Origin: Chitinophagales bacterium
GTDB lineage: Bacteria; Bacteroidota; Bacteroidia; Chitinophagales; JADJOU01
Direction: 5' to 3'
DNA length: 64,000 nt
NCBI GenBank assembly: GCA_016787225.1
Contig: JAEUUY010000010.1
Location: 1 to 64,000, forward strand
Part shown: positions 36,545 through 45,493 of the stretch, one piece after another
Layout: each line of letters begins with the position of its first letter
How positions within the stretch are numbered: position 1 is the stretch's first letter
Program-made: the position numbers and the translations under genes
The notes under the pieces: model-generated
Database searches by the model: none
Told to the model about the DNA's origin: nothing
The model's input: only the letters and a program-made list of their open reading frames with translations

Positions 36545-37022
36545 AATAGGACTTCTTTTCCTTTCGACTATCCTTATGATCAATGCTTGTCAGGACTATT
36601 CGAAGACTCAGGTAATTCAGCATAGTGATTTTAAGGTAGCACTTCCGGGCTTTGTAAAACAAGAAGAACTAGCTGAAGACGCTGAGCTGGAATATGCCAA
36701 TCGATACCGAAACTTCTACGTCGTAGCTTTTATACTGAAAGATACCGTAGGTCGAGATAGTTTATGGACTCTAACGACAACAAGAATTTCTAAAGGTCTG
36801 CTGAATCCTGAGACAGATTCCTCCCATAAAAATGGATTTATAGAATCTAGGATCACAGGAAATTTCAAAGATGAAAAAGAAGCTATTTTCTACCGACAAA
36901 AATTGATTTATCAAAAAGGAAAAAGTTTATTGCTCACGGTCTGGACTAGAGGAAAAGAGCGCAATAAAAACTACGAAGGAGAGATGAACGATATTCTAAA
37001 CTCATTCAAACCCGTTCCGTGA
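36534..37022 (+). CDS. lipoprotein of unknown function downstream of gldH
   Basis: 162 residues, lipobox ILMINAC (Cys at about 19). The rest is beta-rich (FYVVAFILKDTV, SLLLTVWTRGKE) without a recognised motif. It overlaps gldH by 11 bp and the sigma-factor gene by 4 bp, so translation of the three genes is probably coupled. Confidence 0.75.
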   Translation: MKNRIGLLFLSTILMINACQDYSKTQVIQHSDFKVALPGFVKQEELAEDAELEYANRYRNFYVVAFILKDTVGRDSLWTLTTTRISKGLLNPETDSSHKNGFIESRITGNFKDEKEAIFYRQKLIYQKGKSLLLTVWTRGKERNKNYEGEMNDILNSFKPVP

Positions 37023-37576
37023 AGCTAGAGGACGATAAGATAGTAGCCATGTGCAAAGATGCCGCTCAGGTAGAACTGGGTATTCGGCATCTCATACATA
37101 AGTATAAGGAAAAACTTTACTGGCAGATCAAGCGCATTGTAGAACATCACGATGATACCGAAGAGGTCTTGCAGAATGTATGGATAAAAATATGGCAAAA
37201 TATAGCCGCTTTCAAAGGTGAAAGTGCCTTATCTACCTGGATTTATAGAATTACCTACAATGAATCTGTCTCCTATATACAGGGTCGAAAAAAACAAAAA
37301 CTAGCAGACTGGGAGACCTCCGAACCTATGATAGAGTCTCAGACAGAAGATAAGCTATTTAACAATGAAATCTATGATAGAGAAGAAGTCCTCAAAAGAA
37401 TAGAAACTGCCATTGAAAAACTGCCCCAGAAACAAAAACTTATTTTTCACTACCGATACAATGAAGAAATGCCTTATAACCAGATAGCGGAGATTACAGG
37501 CACTTCGGAAGGAGCACTCAAAGCCTCTTTCTACCATGCAGTCAAAAAAATAGAAGAATTTATTAAAAAGAATTAA
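37019..37576 (+). CDS. ECF-type RNA polymerase sigma factor
   Basis: 185 residues. Sigma region 2 is at about 25-85 (DTEEVLQNVWIKIWQNIAAF, STWIYRITYNESVSYIQGRK), and region 4 is at about 130-180 with the helix-turn-helix MPYNQIAEITGTSEGALKAS. The start is a GTG that overlaps the stop of the preceding lipoprotein gene (GTGA). Its likely regulators are the next two genes. Confidence 0.93.
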   Translation: MKLEDDKIVAMCKDAAQVELGIRHLIHKYKEKLYWQIKRIVEHHDDTEEVLQNVWIKIWQNIAAFKGESALSTWIYRITYNESVSYIQGRKKQKLADWETSEPMIESQTEDKLFNNEIYDREEVLKRIETAIEKLPQKQKLIFHYRYNEEMPYNQIAEITGTSEGALKASFYHAVKKIEEFIKKN

Positions 37577-37651
37577 ACCCAAGAGACTCGAAATTTATCT
37601 AATACTTGATAACAAACTAGATTAGAAGCACGGATGTAAAGAAAAAATGAG

Positions 37652-38089
37652 ATGAACCACGAATTAAAAAAAGAACTTGAAGAACTAAAGTCTCCATTAG
37701 CCATGATGGAAAAGCAATATTTTGCCCAGGCAAATGAGCTACCAAAGAACTATTTCGAAAGGATGGAAGATAGATTTTTTGAACGTTTAAAACAAGAAGA
37801 AGTACCGAGAGAGGCAAAACATATAACTATGTTTAATAACAAGCGATTCTCCTATGCTATAGCAGCTGTTTCGGCTTTTGCTATTCTTAGCCTAGGGATA
37901 CTGACTGTTATGAAATCTAGTGAACCTCAACTGAGTGAAAACGAAGTCAAGACCTATCTGGAAGAGGAAGGCGACTTCTTAGCCATAGAAATGCCGAGCA
38001 AAGTAGAGCAGTTCAACAAACTAAGTGAAAGTGAGATCCAAGACTATCTCTGCGAAGTAGAAGGCATGAGCTGTGGTCATTTGAATTAA
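37652..38089 (+). CDS. single-pass membrane protein, probable anti-sigma factor
   Basis: 145 residues. A cytoplasmic N-terminus (1-65), one transmembrane segment (about 66-87, YAIAAVSAFAILSLGIL) and a short acidic outer domain of about 55 residues. Size, topology and position directly after an ECF sigma gene fit an anti-sigma factor, although no conserved motif is visible. The residues FYERMEDRFFER-type segment (seen as NYFERMEDRFFERL) before the helix is typical of small Bacteroidota proteins in this place. Confidence 0.65.
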   Translation: MNHELKKELEELKSPLAMMEKQYFAQANELPKNYFERMEDRFFERLKQEEVPREAKHITMFNNKRFSYAIAAVSAFAILSLGILTVMKSSEPQLSENEVKTYLEEEGDFLAIEMPSKVEQFNKLSESEIQDYLCEVEGMSCGHLN

Positions 38090-38114
38090 TCCTTAAAATA
38101 AATTAAAAACTATA

Positions 38115-38122
38115 TATCTTTG
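38115..38122 (+). promoter_or_regulatory. -7 box TATCTTTG before the Spy-like gene
   Basis: TATCTTTG, 24 nt upstream of the start at 38147. It may allow separate transcription of the last gene of the sigma cluster. Confidence 0.4.
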
Positions 38123-38146
38123 AATCGATACATAACAAGAATAAAC

Positions 38147-38524
38147 ATGAAAAGAATACTTATAGCGTTCGGTTTTATTATTTGCGGGCTTAGTCTATCT
38201 GCCCAGAATGACAATGTGGCCAATGTAAGAAGAGATTTTATGACCAAAGAGCTTCAGCTCACCGCTAGTGAAGCTGATGCCTTTTTTCCAGTCTATAACG
38301 AATACATTCAGAAGAAAAAAGAAATTAGACGAGCTCTGAGACAAGAAGGTCGTAGCTCTGAAAAATCAGTAGATAAAATGATCGATATAGAGCAGGAACT
38401 TATCAATCTTCAACGTGAGTATCTGGAGAAATTCCGAAAAATCCTCCCAGAGAAAAAGGTAGTACAACTTCTCGAAGCCGAGAAAAAATTCAAAACCATG
38501 ATGGTACAGCAGCTGAGAGACTAG
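38147..38524 (+). CDS. Spy/CnrR-like periplasmic helical protein
   Basis: 125 residues. A signal peptide (about 1-20, ending SLSAQ) is followed by an all-helical, highly charged mature domain: LQLTASEADAFFPVYNEYIQ, then EQELINLQREYLEKFRKILP. This pattern (LTxxEAxxFxPxYNEY) is seen in periplasmic sensor or chaperone proteins of the Spy/CnrR/zinc-resistance type. An upstream in-frame ATG at 38120 is rejected because the signal peptide starts at 38147. Last gene of the sigma module, before the terminator. Confidence 0.75.
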   Translation: MKRILIAFGFIICGLSLSAQNDNVANVRRDFMTKELQLTASEADAFFPVYNEYIQKKKEIRRALRQEGRSSEKSVDKMIDIEQELINLQREYLEKFRKILPEKKVVQLLEAEKKFKTMMVQQLRD

Positions 38525-38582
38525 TCTCTGCGCAGTGCCTCTCCCCTTTTATTATATAGCTTTACTGCTGATATTTCGATAA

Positions 38583-38612
38583 GTATAAACTGAATGTTTA
38601 CACTTTTTTTTT
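38583..38612 (+). terminator. intrinsic terminator of the sigma-factor cluster
   Basis: GTATAAAC at 38583-38590 and GTTTACAC at 38596-38603 form an 8 bp stem with one mismatch and a 5-nt loop, directly followed by nine T at 38604-38612. Confidence 0.8.
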
Positions 38613-38664
38613 GCGCATAGCATGATAAAAATATTTTATACTGTGTGGAATTCTGTAATAGTCC

Positions 38665-38682
38665 TCCCGATAGCTATCGGGA
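38665..38682. repeat. 18 bp perfect palindrome TCCCGATAGCTATCGGGA
   Basis: A perfect palindrome in a non-coding stretch (38525-38813). The sequence type is a short dispersed palindrome I associate with Bacteroidota intergenic DNA. Nothing else in this gap looks coding. Confidence 0.6.
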
Positions 38683-38769
38683 CGCTAGGCTCCAATGGAC
38701 TAAACACAATTCACATGGGTATTTACCACTCTCTATATATAGTACACATAGGAGTATTTATATGTAAGA

Positions 38770-38798
38770 TTGGTATTACAGAATAATTGCTATTTTTG
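38770..38798 (+). promoter_or_regulatory. Bacteroidota-type promoter of the TPR lipoprotein gene
   Basis: TTG at 38770-38772, an 18 bp spacer and TATTTTTG at 38791-38798, 15 nt before the start at 38814. Confidence 0.65.
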
Positions 38799-38813
38799 TT
38801 CAAATTGAATATA

Positions 38814-39653
38814 ATGAAACATTTAGTCATTCTGCTTTCCATATTAGCTCTAAACGGTTGTGCCCAACCAAATCTAGTTTTTGACAAGCGATTTGTCGAA
38901 TGCGAAGACAAATGGGTTGCATTCAGTAAAGATGAAGAAGACACCTATACATATGGTTTCATTTATATTGATGCACAAGCTGGATTGACGTTTAACAAAG
39001 AAGGTAGATTCAAATATAATAAACTCAATGCTATAGAAGTTGAAAAAATAACAGGATCCAGTATCAAAGCAAGATTGAAACCTAATAACGTAAAGGTTGC
39101 TATAATACCATCAACTATATTTAAAGACTTACAAATAGAAGAGTATCCAGATTGGCTAAAATTTTACAAAACGGATACCGGCACTGTCAAAAGGCTCTAT
39201 AACTGGGGATATATGTATAATGGCTGGGGAGAATGTAAAAAAGCATTGAGCTTTTTGGAGAAAGCTAAAACACTGGAGCCCGAATATAAAGGCCTAAACG
39301 TAGAGTTAGCCTATTCATATAATTGCTTAAATCAATATGACAAAGCAGAAAAAGTTTTAGAATTGGATGTCATTAAATATCCACAGGACGCATATATCAA
39401 TAAAGAATATATCTATACCCTTTCAAAGAATCATCAAATAGACCTCGCTTGTCAGCATTTTTCTAAAACAAAAACAATATTAAAAGATAAACAGTATCAT
39501 GCGGAGAATTGCTATAATATCATGCAATACTATTATGAAAATAAGGACAAAATAAATTTTATAAAATGGTATAAAGAGCTCGAAAATTGGGAAATCACAA
39601 ATGAACTGATTAGAACCTATGCAGATAGTATGAAGAAAAATTTAGAAAAGTAA
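38814..39653 (+). CDS. lipoprotein with TPR-like repeats
   Basis: 279 residues. The signal peptide ends at a lipobox (LALNGC, Cys at about 16). The first 125 residues form a domain I do not recognise. From about 130 onward helical repeats of TPR type appear (LYNWGYMYNGWGECKKALSF, LNVELAYSYNCLNQYDKAEK). It is likely an envelope scaffold protein. The start was taken at the second Met of the frame because the lipobox fits there and the promoter ends just before it. Confidence 0.75.
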   Translation: MKHLVILLSILALNGCAQPNLVFDKRFVECEDKWVAFSKDEEDTYTYGFIYIDAQAGLTFNKEGRFKYNKLNAIEVEKITGSSIKARLKPNNVKVAIIPSTIFKDLQIEEYPDWLKFYKTDTGTVKRLYNWGYMYNGWGECKKALSFLEKAKTLEPEYKGLNVELAYSYNCLNQYDKAEKVLELDVIKYPQDAYINKEYIYTLSKNHQIDLACQHFSKTKTILKDKQYHAENCYNIMQYYYENKDKINFIKWYKELENWEITNELIRTYADSMKKNLEK

Positions 39654-39726
39654 AGTACTGAATTTTGCTCATATCGTCTATTGTTAACGCTTGATAAAAC
39701 TATCACTAACTATAATACACAATTTA

Positions 39727-40821
39727 ATGGAAAACATTTTTAAAGATTATGAAAAAACAATTAAGAAAAAACATAGTATTGCTTTTACACCTAACTATAA
39801 AGAAGAATTTAAAACGACCGTCAATAACACTCTTTTTGTTGCTATTGCAGAAATTGTCGTTGAAAAACTCGGCTGGGATTTAGTTTATAAAGATGATAAC
39901 AACATTGAAGCAAAGCGCAGCGAAAAAAGCATGGGAATGGAACGCTGGACAGAGGCTATATCAGCAAGTTATAATTTTGGGAATATACTGGTAAAAAGTG
40001 AGAGCCTGGGAAGTGAAGTTTGGGATCTTGGCCGAAATTCCAAAAGGGTAAAATTATTTATATATGCATTTGAGAAAACCTTAAAAAGCTTCGATAACGA
40101 ATCATTAAAAAAACTCGAAAAGGAAAATGAGAAAAAGAAGAACTGGGACGATTATGTTATTCCAGATAAATTACCAAACCCAGTTAAACCTAAAACTCCA
40201 AATATAATCATACCAATTATTGGAGGAATCATAGTTTCAATAATTCTTGGCTACATATTAGCTTTTGTTTCATTAAAAGGAATTTATGTTATTTTATTAT
40301 TTGAGTTTTTAGTTGCATCTATTATTGCATTTATAATGAAATTCTTAATAAAACTTTCAAATTATACCAACTTTGATATCTTACAATATTTACTGGCAGG
40401 AATGATCATTCTTATTTATTTTTTAAACCAGTATTTTCAATATGACATCGTTTTGAGTGAAAATAATTTTGATGGATTTTCATTTTTCGAGTTTATAAAA
40501 TTGAGAATGTCCCAAGGATTGACAATAAAGAATTTGAATACTGGTTGGTTTGGTTTAGTCATTAGCTGGTTAATACAATTAGGATTGACAGGTCTTTTCC
40601 TTTATTTAGGAATTGTCAGAGTATTGACACAATATGTTATTGAAAGAGTTCCTGGTGAAGTTATTGATTTTGCTTTTTATCATTTGATGAAAGATAAGAC
40701 AGAAGAAGAAATTAGAACAGAGCTAGCTAAAAAAGGTTGGTCAGATAGTATCAATCAGGATGAAGTATTCGAAGCGATTGTAGGACTACAGGATGCTACA
40801 GAAATAAATAGAATAAAATAA
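39727..40821 (+). CDS. hypothetical multi-pass membrane protein
   Basis: 364 residues. A soluble N-terminal domain of about 150 residues contains LFVAIAEIVVEKLGWDLVY and AKRSEKSMGMERWTEAISAS. Five or so hydrophobic segments follow between 160 and 315 (IIPIIGGIIVSIILGYIL, VILLFEFLVASIIAFIM, LLAGMIILIYFL, LIQLGLTGLFLYLGIV). The C-terminus is a helical soluble tail (KTEEEIRTELAKKGWSD). I do not recognise the family. The frame reaches upstream to 39691, but MENIFKDYEK at 39727 is the more natural start. Confidence 0.7.
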   Translation: MENIFKDYEKTIKKKHSIAFTPNYKEEFKTTVNNTLFVAIAEIVVEKLGWDLVYKDDNNIEAKRSEKSMGMERWTEAISASYNFGNILVKSESLGSEVWDLGRNSKRVKLFIYAFEKTLKSFDNESLKKLEKENEKKKNWDDYVIPDKLPNPVKPKTPNIIIPIIGGIIVSIILGYILAFVSLKGIYVILLFEFLVASIIAFIMKFLIKLSNYTNFDILQYLLAGMIILIYFLNQYFQYDIVLSENNFDGFSFFEFIKLRMSQGLTIKNLNTGWFGLVISWLIQLGLTGLFLYLGIVRVLTQYVIERVPGEVIDFAFYHLMKDKTEEEIRTELAKKGWSDSINQDEVFEAIVGLQDATEINRIK

Positions 40822-40879
40822 CAACAAAGTAGCCAGATCTAAATTAACAGACAATAATTAACATCTTAAAAAATAATCC

Positions 40880-41470
40880 ATGAAAAGAAATACCATTTTA
40901 TCTATTCTTATAATTGTGATAAATATCTGCTTAGGACAAACGAAGGATGCAAATAATTATATAATTTTTTATGAAGAATCAAATACTGCTATGTATTTCA
41001 AAATGGGTAACAGTGCCCATTTGGACTATTACCTTCCTGATAAAGTTAAATTTGGAGAATTTGAGTATTATGCAAAAATTAGACATTATACCTGGGGAAA
41101 AATAGATACCACCTACTATAGAGAAGATGATGAAAATTATTATCACTATGATCACAGGATAAATAAAGAATCTATTGTGTTGCCAAAAAAAGTTACCTTG
41201 GGTCAAAAATGGCTAGAAGCAGATAGCAGTTGGTGCTACGAGATTATAGGAATTGATAAGCAACTTCAAACCCCAGCAAGGAACTATGAAGACTTAATTG
41301 TAATTGAATGTATTCAACTGACAGGAAGAGATAAATTAAAGAGTAAGGAATACCATTTGCACTATGCCAATGGAATAGGACTAATTGGAAGTGAAACTAA
41401 TGGGAAATTAACCAGCTATTTAGCTGAGGTAAAAAAGAGCGCGAAAGAAGGAGAAAAAATAGGGAAGTAA
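40880..41470 (+). CDS. secreted protein of unknown function
   Basis: 196 residues with a signal peptide (about 1-19, ending ICLGQ). The mature part is beta-rich and aromatic (YYREDDENYYHYDHRI), with VTLGQKWLEADSSWCYEI near the middle. Not recognised. It follows the membrane protein by 58 bp in the same direction and converges on the metallophosphoesterase. Confidence 0.7.
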   Translation: MKRNTILSILIIVINICLGQTKDANNYIIFYEESNTAMYFKMGNSAHLDYYLPDKVKFGEFEYYAKIRHYTWGKIDTTYYREDDENYYHYDHRINKESIVLPKKVTLGQKWLEADSSWCYEIIGIDKQLQTPARNYEDLIVIECIQLTGRDKLKSKEYHLHYANGIGLIGSETNGKLTSYLAEVKKSAKEGEKIGK

Positions 41471-41558
41471 AAATCAGAAATCAATGATTCGCGAATTAGT
41501 CTCTATACTGATCAAAGAGATGAGAAACTCATTTATCTCGGAAGTATGACTTTTAAAT

Positions 41559-42815
41559 TCACGAACGACTTATAGAATCTACACTCACCAGCGTCAGCTC
41601 CGTAATCTCTGGTCGGATACCTACCCTACCAGGATAACCGATATAGCCAAAGCCACGGTTGACATAAATATGCTGATCGGCTTCAGAATACAGCCCAGCC
41701 CATTGTTTATAGAACCATTGTACAGGTGAGAATCGAAACCATTTATTTTCTACCCCAAACTGCATACCATGGGTATGTCCGCTAAGGGTGAGTTGAATAT
41801 CCTGATATTGCGCTCTCACTTGCGCATCCCAGTGGCTAGGATCATGAGAAAGAAGTATTTTAGTACCGATATTTTCTACCCCTTGATACGCTTTTTTCAA
41901 GTCACCCTGACGGGTAAAATGCATCTTGGCTCCCCAGTTCTCTACGCCTATCAAAGCTAGTTTTTCACCTTTGATATCGAGTATTCGGTTTTCATTGCAC
42001 AGCAAATCCCAATTCGTTTGCTTATGGTAATCTTTTAAGGTTTGGAAATTTTCTTCTTTAAATGCAGGTGTTTCCCATGGAATATAGTCGCCATAGTCAT
42101 GATTGCCTAGGATAGAAAACTGTCCGTATTTGGCTTTAATTTGCTGAAATACTTCTATAAAAGGTTCGTATTCGGAGGCTTTATTATTCACCAAATCTCC
42201 AGTGAAGAAAAATAAATCGGGCTTCAAAGAATTGATAAGGTCCACTGCATTTTTTAGTGGTGTCTTATCTGAAAAACTACCTGCATGAATATCGGACAAC
42301 TGAACAATTTTAAGACCTTCTAGTGCAGATGGCAAATTTTTGATAGGTACTCGAATCTTCCATATTTGGTAATCATGGGCTGTTTTAACCATACCGTGAA
42401 TAAATGCCAGAAAGGGTAAGCCTGCTACGCCTAGAAAAACGGAATCTAGAAATTGTCTGCGACTGGTATGTAATTCTTTACTCGGCTTGACTATGGTATT
42501 ATAAAGAAAACTCAAAAAACGAGTTCCGTCTTCTATTAGAAGAAATAGAACTAAAATCAGCTTGGAAACAAATATTCCCATGAAAATACCTGTCATAAAG
42601 CGAGTCACTGGCGTGCTATGTTCTCTGAAATTAAATATCAACGCAAGAATAAAATAAATAATCACAAAGGCTGTCAAGCCAAAATAAATGAAGTAAGCCA
42701 GATTTTTAGTTTTCTCCGAAGAGTTTTGAAAGGCTGCCCGCACAGCACTATAACCATAATAGTCTATGACTAGAGTGATAGCTAATATTATCCAAGGGAT
42801 TAAACTTCTAGTCAT
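41559..42815 (-). CDS. metallophosphoesterase with N-terminal membrane segments
   Basis: 418 residues. Three or four transmembrane helices occupy the first 120 residues. The calcineurin-like phosphoesterase domain follows, with all metal-binding motifs: QLSDIHAGSF, FFTGDLVN, ILGNHDYGDY, LLSHDP and LSGHTHGMQFG. The catalytic domain probably faces outside and may act on lipid or nucleotide phosphates, as YaeI-type enzymes do. Divergent from the M1 peptidase, with 26 bp between the chosen starts. Confidence 0.9.
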   Translation of the reverse strand: MTRSLIPWIILAITLVIDYYGYSAVRAAFQNSSEKTKNLAYFIYFGLTAFVIIYFILALIFNFREHSTPVTRFMTGIFMGIFVSKLILVLFLLIEDGTRFLSFLYNTIVKPSKELHTSRRQFLDSVFLGVAGLPFLAFIHGMVKTAHDYQIWKIRVPIKNLPSALEGLKIVQLSDIHAGSFSDKTPLKNAVDLINSLKPDLFFFTGDLVNNKASEYEPFIEVFQQIKAKYGQFSILGNHDYGDYIPWETPAFKEENFQTLKDYHKQTNWDLLCNENRILDIKGEKLALIGVENWGAKMHFTRQGDLKKAYQGVENIGTKILLSHDPSHWDAQVRAQYQDIQLTLSGHTHGMQFGVENKWFRFSPVQWFYKQWAGLYSEADQHIYVNRGFGYIGYPGRVGIRPEITELTLVSVDSISRS

Positions 42816-42841
42816 TATTTTTGAGAAATATAAAATCTGTT

Positions 42842-44509
42842 ATGAGTCAATATCCGATAAGAACATTCATCCTATTGCTTTGGTTTCAAATTTTACCATT
42901 ATTAGCATTCTGCCAGCTGCTCAAAGAAAAGAAGGAATACACGCGATATGATAGTTTACTAGGAACTATCACTCCTAGTCGTGCATATGACGTGACTCAT
43001 TATAAGCTCAGCCTGGATATCGATCTAGAAAAGAAAAAGATTTCGGGTAGTTCACGCATGGAGTTTATCAGCCAAGATAAAATGGATAGTCTGCAAATAG
43101 ATCTCTTCGATAATTATGAAGTACAGGAAATAACAATAGAAGGCATAGCTTGCAAATACCGAAGAGATAAGAATCACCTATATATAGCTACTAAAAATAT
43201 AATCAAAGAAAGCAACAGTTATACACTCAGCATCAAGTACCATGGCATTCCACCTGAGGCTAAAAGAGCGCCATGGGATGGAGGATTTGTATGGAAAAAA
43301 GATAGTTTGAATAGACACTGGGTAGGTGTAGCCTGCCAAGGATTGGGTGCTTCTAGTTGGTGGCCATGCAAAGACCATTGGTCTGATGAACCAGACAGAG
43401 GTATAGAAATAAGTCTCACAGTACCAGATTCATACAAAGCAGTCTCTAATGGAAAGCTTATTTCACAACAAAAACTACCCAATGGTAAGTCCGAATGGAA
43501 ATGGAAAGTGACTCAGCCCATAAATCTCTATGATGTGACCCTAAATATAGCACACTATAAAAGCATTAATCAGGTCTACACTTCAAAAGTCCATGGCAAA
43601 AATTTGAATATGGCATTTTGGGTTTTGGACTACAATCTGGAAAAAGCAAAAAAGCACTTCCAGCAGGTTATTCCTATGTTAGACTGCTACGAAGCAAAAT
43701 TAGGACCTTATCCGTTTTATGAAGACGGCTATCAATTAGTAGAGACGTCTTACCTCGGCATGGAGCACCAGAGTTGTGTAGCCTATGGCAATAAGTATTT
43801 CAGCGGTTATCTTGGCAATAAAAATTATACGGGAGGTCACGATTTTGACTATATCATTATTCATGAAACCGGACATGAATGGTTTGGCAATAACATCACT
43901 GCAGCGGATAATGCTGATATGTGGATACACGAAGCTCTCACTACATACGCAGAGAGTATATATGCGGAATGCGCCTATGGACCCGGTTCTGGGGACGCCT
44001 ATATGAACAATATGAAAAGACGCGTCAAAAATCTAAAGCCTATTCAGGGTGACTATGGAGTGGCCAAAGAAGGAGATGGTGACATGTATGCTAAAGGTGC
44101 TCTCTTCTTCCACACCCTCAAATATCAGATCAATAATGAGCAAGTGTGGAATTTTATATTGAAAGATATTGGCAAGACCTTTGGGAAACGCACCACAAAT
44201 TATCAAGATATCGTACAATATTTTAATAAGATAACGAAACGTCAACTGGACCCACTCTTTAGTGCCTATCTTCAATATGCCGATATCCCTCAAGTAAAAA
44301 AAGAAGAAATCAAAGCAACAGGAATCAAAACTATAACCTTGACACTGAGTCATGAACGAAAAGATCTCAGTCTGCGAATATATTATAAAGTAGATGGCAA
44401 AGAAAGTCAGGTTTTATTGGAAAATTCCAAACCATTTACTTTGAAAATGCCTTTAAATACTAATTTTGAATTAAATGAAGATAAAGTCTATTTTAAGTTT
44501 AAAGATTAG
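42842..44509 (+). CDS. M1 family metallopeptidase (aminopeptidase N-like), secreted
   Basis: About 555 residues. Signal peptide (about 1-22, ending LAFCQ), so exported. The N-terminal beta domain has YDVTHYKLSLDIDLEKKKIS. The zinc site is HETGHEWFGN with the third ligand Glu in MWIHEALTTYAE, which fits HExxH-x18-E. The substrate-binding loop before it is LGMEHQSCVAYGN. It lacks the large C-terminal domain of E. coli PepN. A TTG at 42821 would extend the frame by seven residues; ATG 42842 next to the hydrophobic leader is preferred. Confidence 0.9.
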   Translation: MSQYPIRTFILLLWFQILPLLAFCQLLKEKKEYTRYDSLLGTITPSRAYDVTHYKLSLDIDLEKKKISGSSRMEFISQDKMDSLQIDLFDNYEVQEITIEGIACKYRRDKNHLYIATKNIIKESNSYTLSIKYHGIPPEAKRAPWDGGFVWKKDSLNRHWVGVACQGLGASSWWPCKDHWSDEPDRGIEISLTVPDSYKAVSNGKLISQQKLPNGKSEWKWKVTQPINLYDVTLNIAHYKSINQVYTSKVHGKNLNMAFWVLDYNLEKAKKHFQQVIPMLDCYEAKLGPYPFYEDGYQLVETSYLGMEHQSCVAYGNKYFSGYLGNKNYTGGHDFDYIIIHETGHEWFGNNITAADNADMWIHEALTTYAESIYAECAYGPGSGDAYMNNMKRRVKNLKPIQGDYGVAKEGDGDMYAKGALFFHTLKYQINNEQVWNFILKDIGKTFGKRTTNYQDIVQYFNKITKRQLDPLFSAYLQYADIPQVKKEEIKATGIKTITLTLSHERKDLSLRIYYKVDGKESQVLLENSKPFTLKMPLNTNFELNEDKVYFKFKD

Positions 44510-44578
44510 AAGCAATTTAGATACAATTGATTCTTTTTCTTACACTTAGGATGCGTAATAAATATAAAAAAAAACATG

Positions 44579-44586
44579 TACATTTG
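44579..44586 (+). promoter_or_regulatory. -7 box TACATTTG of accD
   Basis: TACATTTG, 19 nt before the accD start. No clear -33 element. Confidence 0.5.
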
Positions 44587-44605
44587 CATCTATAAAACGT
44601 GAGAT

Positions 44606-45487
44606 ATGGAATTTGAATATCAAGAAAATACGGAAAAGACAAAATGGTGGCAGCGCCTCAAGAAAAATATCAATACAGAGACGACCGATAAGCTAGAGAC
44701 TCCCGATGGTGTATGGTATAGTTGTAAAAAGTGTCGTGCGACCATTCCATTCAAAGACTATGAAAATAATCTCTGGTGCTGCACGAAATGTCAAGCAACT
44801 GGTCGAATTGGTTCTGAAGAATATTTCTCTATTTTCTTTGATGATAATCAAGTAGAGGTTTTATTTGAAAATATTGTAGCGTCCGATAAGCTAGAATTTG
44901 TCGATGAAAAACCTTATCCTGTGAGATTAAAGTCAGCTATAAAAAATACTGGTCTGACCGAAGCAATACGTGTAGGTATAGGTAAAATCGATAGCATCAG
45001 TACCGTCATAGCCTGTATGGATTTTGCCTTTATCGGTGGCTCTATGGGTTCGGTCGTCGGTGAGCGAATAGCTAAGGGAATAGATAAGGCTATTGAAACG
45101 AAATCAGCTTTTATGATTATTTCTAAATCAGGTGGCGCACGTATGATGGAGAGTGCCTTTTCGCTTATGCAAATGGCTAAAACCTCCGCAAAATTGACTC
45201 AATTGGCTGCGGCTAAGCTGCCATATATTTCATTTATGACCGACCCTACTACAGGTGGTGTTTCTGCTAGCTATGCCATGTTAGGCGATATCAATATTGC
45301 TGAACCTGGAGCCTTGATAGGATTCGCAGGACCACGAGTCGTAAAAGAAACGATTAAAAAAGAGCTTCCCAAAGGATTTCAAATGTCAGAATCTTTGCTG
45401 GAAAATGGTTTTTTAGATTTCATATCTGAGCGAAAAGATTTGAAGGACAAGGTAGCTAAATCGCTCAAATTCTTCATGCATAAATAA
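44606..45487 (+). CDS. accD: acetyl-CoA carboxylase carboxyltransferase subunit beta
   Basis: 293 residues. Works with AccA (51771-50791) to move the carboxyl group from biotin to acetyl-CoA, the first step of fatty-acid synthesis. An N-terminal zinc ribbon (CKKCRAT and CCTKCQA) is at about 39-62. The crotonase-like core has FAFIGGSMGSVVGERI, ISKSGGARMMESAFSLMQMA and TDPTTGGVSASYAMLGD. Length is normal. A thioredoxin-like gene follows by 6 bp. Confidence 0.97.
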   Translation: MEFEYQENTEKTKWWQRLKKNINTETTDKLETPDGVWYSCKKCRATIPFKDYENNLWCCTKCQATGRIGSEEYFSIFFDDNQVEVLFENIVASDKLEFVDEKPYPVRLKSAIKNTGLTEAIRVGIGKIDSISTVIACMDFAFIGGSMGSVVGERIAKGIDKAIETKSAFMIISKSGGARMMESAFSLMQMAKTSAKLTQLAAAKLPYISFMTDPTTGGVSASYAMLGDINIAEPGALIGFAGPRVVKETIKKELPKGFQMSESLLENGFLDFISERKDLKDKVAKSLKFFMHK

Positions 45488-45493
45488 AAGGAA

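Noticed and set aside
42821-42841. TTG start for the M1 peptidase seven codons upstream
   Set aside because: It would leave almost no space to the divergent metallophosphoesterase start, and the signal peptide begins properly at the ATG at 42842.
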